40,437 bases of DNA. Origin: Planktotalea frisia. Lineage in GTDB: Bacteria; Pseudomonadota; Alphaproteobacteria; Rhodobacterales; Rhodobacteraceae. Position 1 is the first letter of the stretch; each line of letters begins with the position of its first letter. Shown here one piece after another: positions 17,383 through 25,771 of the stretch. The notes beneath the pieces are model-generated. The model saw only the letters and a program-made list of their open reading frames with translations. It was not told where the DNA came from and searched no databases. The stretch is taken from positions 1 to 40,437 of the forward strand of contig NZ_MLCB01000137.1 of assembly GCF_001890925.1 (NCBI RefSeq). The letters run 5' to 3'. The position numbers and the translations under genes were made by a program.

Positions 17383-17865
17383 ATGCTACGTAGAACTTAC
17401 CTCGCACTTACAGCCGCAGCTTTGATCTCTGGCCCAGCTTTCGCAGACGGTCATTCCAAGGACATCGTAGACACAGCCGTTGGCGCTGGCAGCTTTGGCA
17501 CATTGGTCGCAGCCGTGCAGGCCGCAGGTCTTGTCGATACGCTCAAGGGCGATGGCCCCTTCACAGTCTTCGCACCGACAGATGACGCGTTCGCTGCATT
17601 GCCAGAGGGCACGGTCGAAAACCTGTTAAAGTCAGAGAACAAAGACCAGCTGACAGCGATCCTGACGTATCACGTCGTCGCGGGCAAAGTGATGTCCACT
17701 GATCTGAGCAACGGCATGATGGCAACGACTGTGCAAGGCACAGACGTCAAGATCATGACGGAAGGCGGCGTAACAGTCGGCGGCGCGAACGTAACAGCCG
17801 CAGATATCGAAGCGTCCAACGGCGTGATTCACGTCATCGACGCTGTGATCATGCCGAAAATGTAA
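17383..17865 (+). CDS. Secreted fasciclin (FAS1) domain protein
   Basis: The 160-residue protein has a Sec signal peptide ([21 protein letters not shown], predicted cleavage after residue 21) followed by one FAS1 domain. Both FAS1 hallmarks are present: [16 protein letters not shown] in the first half and [13 protein letters not shown] at the end, with the YHVVAGKV segment between. FAS1 proteins mediate adhesion or ligand binding at the cell surface; here the product should be periplasmic or secreted, since no anchor is visible. A good ribosome-binding site (AGGAAAC) precedes the ATG, and an intrinsic terminator follows 25 bases after the stop. Confidence 0.93.
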   Translation: MLRRTYLALTAAALISGPAFADGHSKDIVDTAVGAGSFGTLVAAVQAAGLVDTLKGDGPFTVFAPTDDAFAALPEGTVENLLKSENKDQLTAILTYHVVAGKVMSTDLSNGMMATTVQGTDVKIMTEGGVTVGGANVTAADIEASNGVIHVIDAVIMPKM

Positions 17866-17889
17866 GGCCTGAGAATCTCAACCTTAATG

Positions 17890-17923
17890 AATTCCCATCC
17901 GAGCGATCTGGTGGGAATTTTTT
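17890..17923 (+). terminator. Intrinsic terminator after the fasciclin gene
   Basis: Arms AATTCCCA (17890-17897) and TGGGAATT (17912-17919) pair perfectly, with a further G-U and C-G pair inside, and run into six T (17918-17923). Confidence 0.85.
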
Positions 17924-18016
17924 GTTTCAAGCGTGTTCTCGCACATATTGGCCAACCCCATCGGCTCGCTTTGGTCGATCGTGCCAGCTGCGGTTTGGTC
18001 GCGCGGAGGATTGCTT

Positions 18017-18124
18017 ATGAAACCCCGCAAAACACGCAACCAATGGCCGAAAACTGCGCCCAATGTATCTCGGGGGTGCGCGCGTTGGCGATACAACCGA
18101 TGCTCTCCCTGCGCACATATTTGA
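18017..18124 (+). CDS. Putative 35-residue basic, cysteine-containing small protein or leader peptide
   Basis: The frame begins MKPRKTRNQWPKTAPN and ends with CARWRYNRCSPCAHI, giving a very basic peptide with three cysteines. It has a strong Shine-Dalgarno (GGAGG at 18005-18009, 7 bases before the ATG), better than most annotated genes here. Its TGA stop is immediately followed by the GTG that opens the longest frame of the EF-hand gene, so it could couple or regulate that gene. I recognise no family. Small size means the frame could be chance. Confidence 0.35.
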   Translation: MKPRKTRNQWPKTAPNVSRGCARWRYNRCSPCAHI

Positions 18125-18391
18125 GTGCGCATAACCAAACGGAGACACTTTATTTTTACGAAAGCCGCACTCACACCCACGGCCCTCACCCTAGCAACCG
18201 CAAGCTTCGCAATGTCCGACGCTGACGCGAATGCTGACAAGATGCTCAGCATGGACGAGATGAAAGCCGCCTATCCTGAGATCAACGAAGATCAGTTCGC
18301 CTTGGCGGACGCCAACGGCGACGGGATGTTGACAGAACAAGAACTTAAGGACGCGGTCGAGGCCGGCGTTCTCCCTGATCTCGGCGGCTAA
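18125..18391 (+). CDS. Small secreted EF-hand calcium-binding protein
   Basis: The longest frame encodes 88 residues. An N-terminal hydrophobic, signal-like segment (AALTPTALTLATASFA) ends in an AxA-like site near residue 29. Two EF-hand loops follow: DANADKMLSMDE (residues 34-45) and DANGDGMLTEQE (62-73), both with the 1-3-5-12 acidic pattern, so calcium binding is likely. The start is uncertain. The GTG at 18125 has no ribosome-binding site but abuts the upstream small frame. A perfectly placed GGAG (18141-18144) points instead to codon 10, which is ATT (18152), a rare start or a mutated ATG. Confidence 0.78.
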   Translation: MRITKRRHFIFTKAALTPTALTLATASFAMSDADANADKMLSMDEMKAAYPEINEDQFALADANGDGMLTEQELKDAVEAGVLPDLGG

Positions 18392-18458
18392 GGCACACTC
18401 TAACCGCGAGTTCTTCCGTCCAGGTTAACCCACTCACGCAGACTTCTGGATCGGAAGA

Positions 18459-18490
18459 GGGGGTGCAGGTCTTTGACCGCCTGCACCCCT
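18459..18490. terminator. Bidirectional stem-loop between the EF-hand and HAD hydrolase genes
   Basis: The 10-bp perfect GC-rich stem GGGGTGCAGG (18460-18469) / CCTGCACCCC (18480-18489) lies between convergent genes. No clear T-run follows on the plus strand, and the minus-strand flank TCTTCC is weak. It still fits a shared terminator. Confidence 0.65.
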
Positions 18491-18498
18491 ACATTCGT

Positions 18499-19149
18499 TT
18501 AAAGACCGAGTAATTTGGGCAGTTCTTTCATGTCACCAAAGAGCTCATCGCAAATCGGAGCGAGCCTTTCTCTGGGTGTTTCACCATAAAACCCATACGT
18601 GCGCATGCCAGCAGCGACGCCCGCTTTGGCACCGCTCGCGCTATCCTCAATCACGACACAACGCTCAGGCGCGATGCCCGCTTGTTTTGCAGCATGTAGA
18701 TAAACATCGGGCGCAGGTTTCGCGTTTGGCACATCTTCGCGCGAATAGATGCGACCTTTGAAGCGCTCTTTGAGCCCTGTTCGGGTTAACGTGACCTCCA
18801 TTTTTGCGTGCGGACCATTCGAACCAATCGCATAAGGTATGCTGGCTGCATCGAGCATATTTAGCACGGTGATGACGTCGGGAATGGGTTTCACCTCTTG
18901 CTCAAGAGCGTTGAAAATCTCGGGATAGATCAGATCGAGCCAATCGCTCGGTAAAGCAGCGCCGAGTTTGATTGCGTTATCCATCGCACCTTGCATGGTG
19001 CCGCCCACAAACAAACGCGCTATTTCGTCAGTTGCTAACTCTAACCCATAACGTTTGAAACTGGCTTGCATGACGCGATCCGTGATGGATTCACTATCCA
19101 CGATCACACCGTCGCAATCAAAAATTACCATGTCAGGGGGCATTTGCAT
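18499..19149 (-). CDS. HAD-superfamily hydrolase (beta-phosphoglucomutase / phosphatase-like)
   Basis: The 216-residue protein has the HAD motifs in order: motif I DCDGVIVD (nucleophile Asp11, Asp13), motif II IGSNG near residue 109, the lysine of motif III in NAKPAPDVYLHA, and motif IV VIEDSASG. A helical cap domain sits between motif I and motif II. The family hydrolyses small phosphate esters or isomerises sugar phosphates; the substrate is unknown. ATG codons at 19149 and 19143 are both possible. The only Shine-Dalgarno candidate (GAGG) lies within the stem-loop just upstream. Confidence 0.88.
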   Translation of the reverse strand: MQMPPDMVIFDCDGVIVDSESITDRVMQASFKRYGLELATDEIARLFVGGTMQGAMDNAIKLGAALPSDWLDLIYPEIFNALEQEVKPIPDVITVLNMLDAASIPYAIGSNGPHAKMEVTLTRTGLKERFKGRIYSREDVPNAKPAPDVYLHAAKQAGIAPERCVVIEDSASGAKAGVAAGMRTYGFYGETPRERLAPICDELFGDMKELPKLLGL

Positions 19150-19153
19150 AAAG

Positions 19154-19187
19154 ACGGCCTCGCTCTTTGGGGTTGCGAGGCCGTTTT
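19154..19187. terminator. GC-rich stem-loop after clpB, overlapping the HAD hydrolase leader
   Basis: The perfect 10-bp stem ACGGCCTCGC (19154-19163) / GCGAGGCCGT (19175-19184) is followed by TTTT on the plus strand and CTTTATG on the minus strand. For clpB mRNA it acts as the terminator. Its minus-strand arm contains the GAGG that could serve as ribosome-binding site for the HAD gene 4 bases further on. Confidence 0.75.
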
Positions 19188-19293
19188 CCGGTTTTAGTGT
19201 TTGTCTGTCAAAGCACGGTTTGTGTCAGGATGTAGCCCTGCTCTTAGCTCTGTGTTGTAGCCCTGCGTGGTGCAAGCACGCTGGGCCACCAGA

Positions 19294-21912
19294 TCAGTGC
19301 ACCACAACATCGTCGGGGCGGGGACGATTGGTACTTGCCACCTTATCGCCAATGATCAGCCCTTCGACACCTGCGCTGACTTCAATCGTCGAGCCGTCGC
19401 CCACATCACCCGCCAGCAACATCTCTGCCAATGGATTTTGCAAGGCACGTTGGATCACGCGCTTCAAAGGACGTGCACCGAACACAGGGTCATAGCCCTC
19501 ATCCGCGAGCCACTTCTTCGCAGCGTCATCCAGATCAAGTGTGATCTTGCGCTGAGCAAGACGCTTGTCCAAACGTTTGAGCTGGATTTCGACAATGCCT
19601 GCCATGTCCTCACGTGCAAGGCGATCAAAGATAATCGTCTCATCCAAACGGTTGAGAAACTCCGGCCGGAAATGCGCACGCACAGCGTCGTTCACATCGC
19701 GCTTCGCATCGCTCGCATCTGCGCCCTCTGGAAGCTGGCTCAACGCCTGCGCCCCAAGGTTGGACGTGAGGATAATCAGCGTTTGCTTGAAATCCACAGT
19801 GCGGCCCTGACCATCTGTCAGCATACCATCGTCAAGCACCTGCAAGAGGACGTTGAACACATCGGGATGCGCTTTTTCAACCTCATCAAACAGGACGACT
19901 TGATACGGACGACGCCGGACTGCTTCGGTCAGCACGCCGCCCTCATCGTAGCCCACATAACCGGGAGGGGCACCGATGAGACGCGAAACAGAATGCTTCT
20001 CCATGAATTCAGACATATCAATTCGCACCATCGCGTTGTCGTCATCAAAGAGGAATTCTGCCACCGCCTTTGTCAGTTCTGTTTTACCCACACCCGTTGG
20101 CCCGAGGAAGAGGAAGGAACCCAAGGGCCGCCCTTCATCGTTTAGACCAGCGCGCGCGCGGCGCACCGCATCCGCAACAGATTTCACCGCCGTATGCTGA
20201 CCAATCACACGACCATGCAGCGCATCTTCCATCCGCAAAAGCTTGTCGCGTTCGCCCTCGAGCATCTTGGACGTGGGAATACCCGTCCAACGCTCAACCA
20301 CGCTCGCAATCTGTTCAGGACGCACGGCTTCTTCGACCATCACGCCGTTGGCTTCGTGATTTTCGGCATCGCCAAGCATCTTTTCAAGCTCGGGAATAAC
20401 GCCGTATGACAGTTCACCCGCTTTGGCGAGATCACCTTCACGTTTTGCGATATCCAAATCAGCGCGTGCGCGATCAAGCAGCTCTTTCATCTCACGAGCC
20501 CCCGCAAGTTTGTCGCGCTCAGCCTGCCACTGCGCTGTCATCTCGGACGAGCGTTCTTGCAGATCACCCAAGTCACGCTCAAGCGTTTCAAGACGATCCT
20601 TAGAGGCGGTGTCATCCTCTAACTTCAGTGCTTCTGCTTCGATCTGCTTTTGCATGATCTCTCGGTCCAGCGCATCCAGCTCTTCTGGTTTGCTGTCCAC
20701 TTCCATGCGCAAGCGGCTCCCAGCTTCATCCATCAAATCGATGGCTTTGTCGGGCAAGAAGCGATCCGTGATATAGCGATGCGAAAGGGTCGCCGCGGCC
20801 ACAAGTGCGCTATCAGAGATACGCACGCCGTGGTGTAGTTCGTACTTCTCTTTAATACCGCGAAGGATCGAGATCGTGTCTTCGACCGTAGGCTCTTCAA
20901 TCAAAACAGGCTGGAAACGCCGCGCCAATGCCGCGTCTTTTTCAACGTGCTTGCGGTACTCACTCAATGTGGTTGCGCCCACGCAGTGTAATTCCCCGCG
21001 CGCAAGGGCTGGTTTCAGCAAGTTGGACGCATCCATCGCGCCATCCCCTGCACCAGCGCCAACCAGTGTGTGCATTTCGTCGATGAACAAGATGATTTCG
21101 CCAGCGGCAGATGTGACCTCTGACAAGATCGCCTTGAGGCGTTCTTCGAACTCACCGCGATATTTCGCGCCCGCAATCAACGCCCCCATGTCGAGTGACA
21201 TAAGACGTTTGTTGCGTAAGGATTCTGGCACGTCCCCATTGATGATCCGTAGCGCGAGCCCTTCAGCAATCGCCGTTTTACCAACGCCGGGTTCACCGAT
21301 CAGAACCGGGTTATTCTTGGTACGACGCGATAAGACCTGCATTGTACGGCGGATTTCTTCGTCGCGGCCAATGATTGGATCAATCTTGCCCTGCTCGGCC
21401 AATGCAGTCAGGTCTGTCGCGTATTTCTTGAGCGCGTCATACCCTTCCTCGGCAGAGGCACTGTCAGCAGTGCGCCCTTTACGAATGTCATTGATCGCAG
21501 AATTTAGGGATTGCGCGGACACTGCGCCTGCTTCCAGAGCATCCCGCGCTTTGGATTTCACAAGCGCCAAGGCCTGCAAAATACGCTCGACAGGGATGAA
21601 GCTATCACCCGCCTTAGTGGCCAACTTTTCAGCTTCGGCCAGCACTTTGCCAGTTTGCCCATCAAGATAGACCTGACCCGCATCGCCGCTCACTTTAGCG
21701 ATCTTACCGACAGAGGCTTCAACCGCCTCAACGACACGCTTGGGCGCGCCGCCTGCGCGGGTGATCAAGTTGGATGCTAAACCTTGGTCGTCATCCATCA
21801 ATGCTTTTAGAATATGCTCAGGCGTCAGACGTTGGTGGTCTTCGCGTTGAGCGATTGTTTGCGCCGCTTGGATAAACCCGCGCGAACGCTCTGTGAACTT
21901 ATTAAGGTCCAT
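19294..21912 (-). CDS. clpB: ClpB, ATP-dependent disaggregase
   Basis: The 872-residue Hsp100 chaperone works with DnaK to pull apart aggregated proteins. The N-terminal Clp repeat domain begins [12 protein letters not shown]. The first AAA module has Walker [11 protein letters not shown] and Walker [10 protein letters not shown]. The long coiled-coil M domain ([20 protein letters not shown] region) distinguishes ClpB from ClpA/ClpC. The second AAA module has [12 protein letters not shown] and [15 protein letters not shown] chose the ATG at 21912, which has AAGGAG upstream, over a longer frame. A heat-shock-type promoter lies about 80 bases before the start. Confidence 0.97.
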   Translation of the reverse strand: MDLNKFTERSRGFIQAAQTIAQREDHQRLTPEHILKALMDDDQGLASNLITRAGGAPKRVVEAVEASVGKIAKVSGDAGQVYLDGQTGKVLAEAEKLATKAGDSFIPVERILQALALVKSKARDALEAGAVSAQSLNSAINDIRKGRTADSASAEEGYDALKKYATDLTALAEQGKIDPIIGRDEEIRRTMQVLSRRTKNNPVLIGEPGVGKTAIAEGLALRIINGDVPESLRNKRLMSLDMGALIAGAKYRGEFEERLKAILSEVTSAAGEIILFIDEMHTLVGAGAGDGAMDASNLLKPALARGELHCVGATTLSEYRKHVEKDAALARRFQPVLIEEPTVEDTISILRGIKEKYELHHGVRISDSALVAAATLSHRYITDRFLPDKAIDLMDEAGSRLRMEVDSKPEELDALDREIMQKQIEAEALKLEDDTASKDRLETLERDLGDLQERSSEMTAQWQAERDKLAGAREMKELLDRARADLDIAKREGDLAKAGELSYGVIPELEKMLGDAENHEANGVMVEEAVRPEQIASVVERWTGIPTSKMLEGERDKLLRMEDALHGRVIGQHTAVKSVADAVRRARAGLNDEGRPLGSFLFLGPTGVGKTELTKAVAEFLFDDDNAMVRIDMSEFMEKHSVSRLIGAPPGYVGYDEGGVLTEAVRRRPYQVVLFDEVEKAHPDVFNVLLQVLDDGMLTDGQGRTVDFKQTLIILTSNLGAQALSQLPEGADASDAKRDVNDAVRAHFRPEFLNRLDETIIFDRLAREDMAGIVEIQLKRLDKRLAQRKITLDLDDAAKKWLADEGYDPVFGARPLKRVIQRALQNPLAEMLLAGDVGDGSTIEVSAGVEGLIIGDKVASTNRPRPDDVVVH

Positions 21913-21990
21913 GTGTCGTACTCCTTTAAAAGCACCCAACTGAGATTTGCGCCTGCTTTGCAGCACGCATGGCATCGGGCCTCATTGATA

Positions 21991-22019
21991 ATGTGGGGAG
22001 CAAGCAAGATCGTATCAAG
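21991..22019 (-). promoter_or_regulatory. Candidate RpoH (sigma-32) heat-shock promoter of clpB
   Basis: On the minus strand CTTGATAC (-35, 22019-22012) and CCCCACAT (-10, 21998-21991) are separated by 13 bases. Compared with the E. coli sigma-32 consensus CTTGAAAA / CCCCATNT, the -10 matches at all but one defined base and the -35 core CTTGA is intact. The predicted start leaves a leader of roughly 70 bases before clpB. Confidence 0.65.
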
Positions 22020-22140
22020 ACCTTCTTGCCACGTAATTAACGCGCATTTGGACACATTTCGCCCAGATTCGTTGGTTTAAGGTCTGAGCAGTAAACAATC
22101 TTAAAGCCTCCAAAGCAGGGGCATTTGCAGGAGAAGACCC

Positions 22141-22410
22141 ATGATAATCGTAAAGCGTATCGATATTACACCGACCAAAGAATTCTCGCCGGAAACTGGT
22201 GGCGCTGGCAAAGTTGCCTTTGTGACAGACACAGGTGATGTGATCTTTGATTGCCAGATTAAGCCAGGCCGTGATGCTCTGAAGCGCAATCCTGTTGTTG
22301 CCTATATTTCCGAAGCTCTGCGCCAAGTGCAGTTGATGCCGGAATACCGTATTTCCAAGTCTTACATGAAGTTTGCGCCCGGCGTTTTGCCTGTTGAATT
22401 CGCACTGTAA
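22141..22410 (+). CDS. Small protein of unknown function
   Basis: The 89-residue soluble protein starts MIIVKRIDITPTKEF. A beta-rich first half includes GKVAFVTDTGDVIFDCQI, and a helix follows (RNPVVAYISEALRQVQLM). A strong Shine-Dalgarno (AGGAG, 8 bases upstream) supports translation. I do not recognise the family. It is divergent from clpB and is followed by a stem-loop and pyrF, so it may share a transcript with pyrF. Confidence 0.75.
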   Translation: MIIVKRIDITPTKEFSPETGGAGKVAFVTDTGDVIFDCQIKPGRDALKRNPVVAYISEALRQVQLMPEYRISKSYMKFAPGVLPVEFAL

Positions 22411-22434
22411 GAGCCCGTTCTGCTTGACCTGCAC

Positions 22435-22458
22435 GGCACTCCACGCGATAGGAGTGCC
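22435..22458 (+). terminator. Stem-loop between the unknown small gene and pyrF
   Basis: Perfect 8-bp arms GGCACTCC and GGAGTGCC enclose an 8-base loop, with no T-run after it. The pyrF ribosome-binding site begins about 6 bases later, so this could be an attenuator or processing hairpin rather than a full terminator. Confidence 0.45.
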
Positions 22459-22478
22459 ATTCAGCAGGAGAAGCAATT

Positions 22479-23174
22479 ATGTCCGATGATCGTTTGATCG
22501 TAGCCCTCGACGTGCCTAATGCATTGGAGGGGCTGAAAATGGCCGAAACCCTTGGCGACGCTGTGTCGTTCTACAAGATCGGTTTGGGTATGCTTACGAG
22601 CGGCGGGTTGGCTCTGGCGAATGAGCTCAAAGCAGAGCATGGCAAGCGTATCTTCCTAGATATGAAGCTGTTCGACATCAGCGCAACGGTGGAATCCGCA
22701 GTGCGCGGCCTTGCGCAGTTCGACATCGATTTTCTGACGGTTCACGGCGACCCTCATGTTGTGCGCGCCGCGAAAGAAGGTGCGTCTGGCACAGATCTCA
22801 AAATCCTTGGTGTGACCATTCTCACGTCGCTTGATCGCAGCGACCTTGATGGGTGTCTCATCCGCGACGGTGCTATCCCTGATTTGGTGGTCGAACGCGC
22901 AGGCCTAGCCTTTGAAGCAGGCGCTGACGGTATTATCGCATCGCCACAAGAAGCAGCGGCCATTCGGGCTTTGCCCGAAGCAAAGGGTCGTTTGATAGTG
23001 ACGCCCGGCGTACGCCCTGCTGGTGCGGCTTTGGGTGATCAAAAACGCGTGGCGACGCCCGCAAGCGCGATTGGCGATGGCGCAGACCATATTGTCGTAG
23101 GTCGCCCAATTCGGGATGCTGTTGATCGCAAGGCAGCCGCGCAAGCAATTATAAGCGAGTTGGCTGCGCTCTAA
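22479..23174 (+). CDS. pyrF: Orotidine-5'-phosphate decarboxylase
   Basis: The 231-residue TIM-barrel enzyme catalyses the last step of UMP synthesis, decarboxylating orotidylate. Active-site residues are in place: Asp11 (ALDV), Lys33 (YKIG) and the catalytic tetrad DMKLFD (Asp61, Lys63, Asp66). The phosphate-binding end is GVRPAG and HIVVGRPI. Length is typical of the group I bacterial enzyme. AGGAG precedes the ATG at good spacing. Confidence 0.97.
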   Translation: MSDDRLIVALDVPNALEGLKMAETLGDAVSFYKIGLGMLTSGGLALANELKAEHGKRIFLDMKLFDISATVESAVRGLAQFDIDFLTVHGDPHVVRAAKEGASGTDLKILGVTILTSLDRSDLDGCLIRDGAIPDLVVERAGLAFEAGADGIIASPQEAAAIRALPEAKGRLIVTPGVRPAGAALGDQKRVATPASAIGDGADHIVVGRPIRDAVDRKAAAQAIISELAAL

Positions 23175-23184
23175 GTCCGACCCG

Positions 23185-23214
23185 TGGCCGTTCGTACTGC
23201 AGCACGAATGGCCA
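23185..23214. terminator. Bidirectional stem-loop between pyrF and the NfeD gene
   Basis: The arms TGGCCGTTCGT (23185-23195) and ACGAATGGCCA (23204-23214) form an 11-bp stem with one G-U pair and an 8-base loop, between convergent genes. No T-run lies on either side. Confidence 0.55.
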
Positions 23215-23222
23215 CCAATGCT

Positions 23223-23495
23223 TCAATCGTTGATGTCTTTTTCCCAGATTTTCACCTGACCTCTGCGGACACCCAAAAGTTGCCGCAGCGCTATCCATGA
23301 GATCAAAGACACCACCGCAAAAACCAGAAATGCCATCGGCAAAGACAGACTTAATGCCCCGCCCCCAACCAGCAAGATCAGCCCCATCACAGCCGCGCCA
23401 ATTGCGAAGCCAAGAAAGATAAAGCTGGGCGCAAAGACTTCGAGGATCGCCAAAGCGACAGCTGCGATCATCCAAAATACCCAAGACGTCCACAT
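23223..23495 (-). CDS. NfeD-family short membrane protein
   Basis: The 90-residue protein has three closely spaced hydrophobic segments and a short basic C-terminal tail. This matches the truncated NfeD class that lacks both the protease domain and most of the soluble OB fold. Such proteins pair with SPFH/stomatin proteins in bacterial membrane microdomains, and here the ATG shares a base with the SPFH gene stop (TGATG). I preferred this ATG to the overlapping GTG three bases upstream. Function is inferred from the pairing. Confidence 0.82.
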   Translation of the reverse strand: MWTSWVFWMIAAVALAILEVFAPSFIFLGFAIGAAVMGLILLVGGGALSLSLPMAFLVFAVVSLISWIALRQLLGVRRGQVKIWEKDIND

Positions 23496-24391
23496 CACTT
23501 TGATACCCCTTTAAGCATCTTGAACGCATCGCCAAACGCATCCATCGCGCTGGACGGCACAACAACCGTTTGCGAGCCAGCACTACTTCCGAGCGCGGTC
23601 AACGCTTCGACCTGCTTCAAAGCCACCTGATATTGCGCCGCAGCCATGCCGTTGTCAGCAATCGCTGCTGCAACCACACCTGTCGCATAGGCTTCCGCAT
23701 CCGCAGCAATCCGGCGCGCTTTGGCAATCTGCTCTGCTGCGTAAAGTTCCGCATCCGCACCAAGTTCAACCGCACGCTTTGCGCCTTCAGCCTCAGTCAC
23801 CTGCGCACGACGCGCACGTTCTGCATTCAACTGCTGCAACATCGCATCGCGGGTTGCTTGATCGAGATTCACGTCCAAAAGTTCGGCACGTGTCACTTCG
23901 ATCCCCCAATCATTCACCGCGCTCTCGACCAGCTTCTGGATCTGGCTGATAAGCTGCGTGCGGTTCGATTGCACCTCGTCCAGCTCCATCTTACCGATCT
24001 CAGAACGCACCATACCCGCAACAGTCGTCGCAATCGCAGCGTCCACATCGCGGATACGGTACACTGTCTTTTCAGGCTCAAGGATACGGTAGAACACGGA
24101 CGTTTCCACCTGCACCAACACGTTATCCGCGGTAATCGCGTCCTGCGTCGCATTGGGAAGCTGACGTTCCAGAATGGAAATCTTATGCGCGACCTTATCA
24201 AGGAACGGCACAATCAGGTTGATCCCTGGCCCAAGCACAGAGCGTAGACGGCCGAACCGCTCAACCACAAACTTTTCTGACTGCGGAACAATGCGAACCC
24301 CAAGCAGAATACAAATGATAATGAAGACCGCGAGCAGAACGATAAACGTGTTCTCACTCAGAAAGTTCAACGCAATTTGATCAAGCGACAT
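23495..24391 (-). CDS. SPFH/Band 7 (stomatin/QmcA-like) membrane protein
   Basis: The 298-residue protein has one N-terminal membrane helix (residues 14-32) followed by an SPFH domain (VPQSEKFVVERFGRL, GPGINLIVPFLDKV, TADNVLVQVETSVFYRI). A long alanine- and glutamate-rich helical region follows (RARRAQVTEAEGAKRAVELGA), which drives oligomerisation. Such proteins scaffold membrane microdomains and modulate proteases. The gene precedes and overlaps a short NfeD partner, the usual two-gene unit. TTAGGAG lies before the start. Confidence 0.92.
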   Translation of the reverse strand: MSLDQIALNFLSENTFIVLLAVFIIICILLGVRIVPQSEKFVVERFGRLRSVLGPGINLIVPFLDKVAHKISILERQLPNATQDAITADNVLVQVETSVFYRILEPEKTVYRIRDVDAAIATTVAGMVRSEIGKMELDEVQSNRTQLISQIQKLVESAVNDWGIEVTRAELLDVNLDQATRDAMLQQLNAERARRAQVTEAEGAKRAVELGADAELYAAEQIAKARRIAADAEAYATGVVAAAIADNGMAAAQYQVALKQVEALTALGSSAGSQTVVVPSSAMDAFGDAFKMLKGVSK

Positions 24392-24517
24392 GAAAAACTC
24401 CTAACAATATCACTTGATATAGTCACGGATACGCGACAATTCAAAGGCAGAGCGTTTGAATTGAACGCAAATCGCGCTTAGTCTCACGCCCTACGACAAG
24501 AGGATTAAAACAGCGAT

Positions 24518-25771
24518 ATGCCCGCACTGTGCAGAGATTGTTTGAACGATTTTGAGCAAGGCAATCGTTGCCCTGCCTGTCGCTCTGCGCGCGTGATCCA
24601 GCATCCTGAGCTGATGACACTCTCTATCGCGCATATGGATTGCGACGCCTTTTACGCCAGCGTCGAGAAACGCGATGATCCATCGCTTGCGGATAAGCCT
24701 GTGATCATTGGTGGCGGGCGCCGCGGCGTTGTCTCAACCGCATGCTATGTGGCGCGGATAAAGGGTGTCCGTTCAGCGATGCCGATGTTTCAAGCGCTCA
24801 AGCTGTGCCCCGACGCCGTCGTCATCAAACCGCGCATGTCAGCCTATGTAGAAGCGTCCAAGGCGATCAAAGCGATGATGTTGGATCTGACGCCTGCGAT
24901 CGAACCCCTCTCGCTCGACGAAGCCTTTATGGACCTGCGCGGAACCGAACGGCTGCATGGCGCGCCACCTGCCGTCATGCTCGCACGGCTCATCAAACGG
25001 ATGCGCAGTGAAGTCGGGCTGACAGGCTCGATTGGTCTGTCGCACAACAAATTCCTCGCGAAAGTAGCGTCTGATCTGGATAAGCCACACGGCTATTCCG
25101 TGATTGGCGAAGCAGAAACTGCGGACTTTCTTGCAGGCAAACCTGTACGCATGATCTGGGGTGTTGGCCCTGCTGCGCAAGCCTCTTTAGAAAAAGTGGG
25201 GATTCGCACGTTCGACGATTTACTGCGCTGGGATAAGTCGGATCTGGTCGCACGGTTTGGTGGCACGGGCGAACGGCTTTATCATATCGCGCGAGGCGAA
25301 GATTTCAGACGCGTTTCAGCGCATGCACCGATGAAGAGCATCTCGAAAGAGACGACATTTCACGATGACACCTCCGATCTCGAAATCCTTGATGGGCATA
25401 TCTGGCGATTATCCGAGCAAGTCGCAGACCGCGCCAAGGCGAAAGAGCTTGCTGGTCGCGTCGTCACACTGAAACTCAAACGCGCGAATTTCACGCAAAT
25501 CACAAGACGCATTTCCCTGCGTGATCCGACGCAAATGACAGATCGTGTTTATCGCGAAGCGCGTGCGCTGTTTGATACGGTCGCGGACCAAGGACCGTTT
25601 CGATTGATTGGGACGGGGCTGTCGGATCTGTGCAAAGCGGATGGCGCAGATCTCAGCGGTGATCTACTCGATCCTGATGCCGTGAAACGCGGCAAAGCGG
25701 AACGCGCCACCGATTCTATTCGCGCGCGCTTTGGCTCTGATGCAATCATGAAAGGGCGCTCGCTGCGCTGA
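24518..25771 (+). CDS. dinB: DNA polymerase IV (Y-family) with N-terminal Cys4 extension
   Basis: The 417-residue translesion polymerase has catalytic motifs HMDCDAFYASVE (about residues 39-50) and LSLDEAFMDL. Helix-hairpin-helix and little-finger regions follow. An extra N-terminal 30 residues holds Cys5, Cys8, Cys18 and Cys21 (CxxC-x9-CxxC), which looks like a small zinc ribbon absent from E. coli DinB. The E. coli-like start would be the ATG of MTLSIAHMD (residue 33), but the Cys-rich extension is clearly protein-like. The stop abuts the convergent amidohydrolase stop. No LexA box was found by eye upstream. Confidence 0.93.
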   Translation: MPALCRDCLNDFEQGNRCPACRSARVIQHPELMTLSIAHMDCDAFYASVEKRDDPSLADKPVIIGGGRRGVVSTACYVARIKGVRSAMPMFQALKLCPDAVVIKPRMSAYVEASKAIKAMMLDLTPAIEPLSLDEAFMDLRGTERLHGAPPAVMLARLIKRMRSEVGLTGSIGLSHNKFLAKVASDLDKPHGYSVIGEAETADFLAGKPVRMIWGVGPAAQASLEKVGIRTFDDLLRWDKSDLVARFGGTGERLYHIARGEDFRRVSAHAPMKSISKETTFHDDTSDLEILDGHIWRLSEQVADRAKAKELAGRVVTLKLKRANFTQITRRISLRDPTQMTDRVYREARALFDTVADQGPFRLIGTGLSDLCKADGADLSGDLLDPDAVKRGKAERATDSIRARFGSDAIMKGRSLR

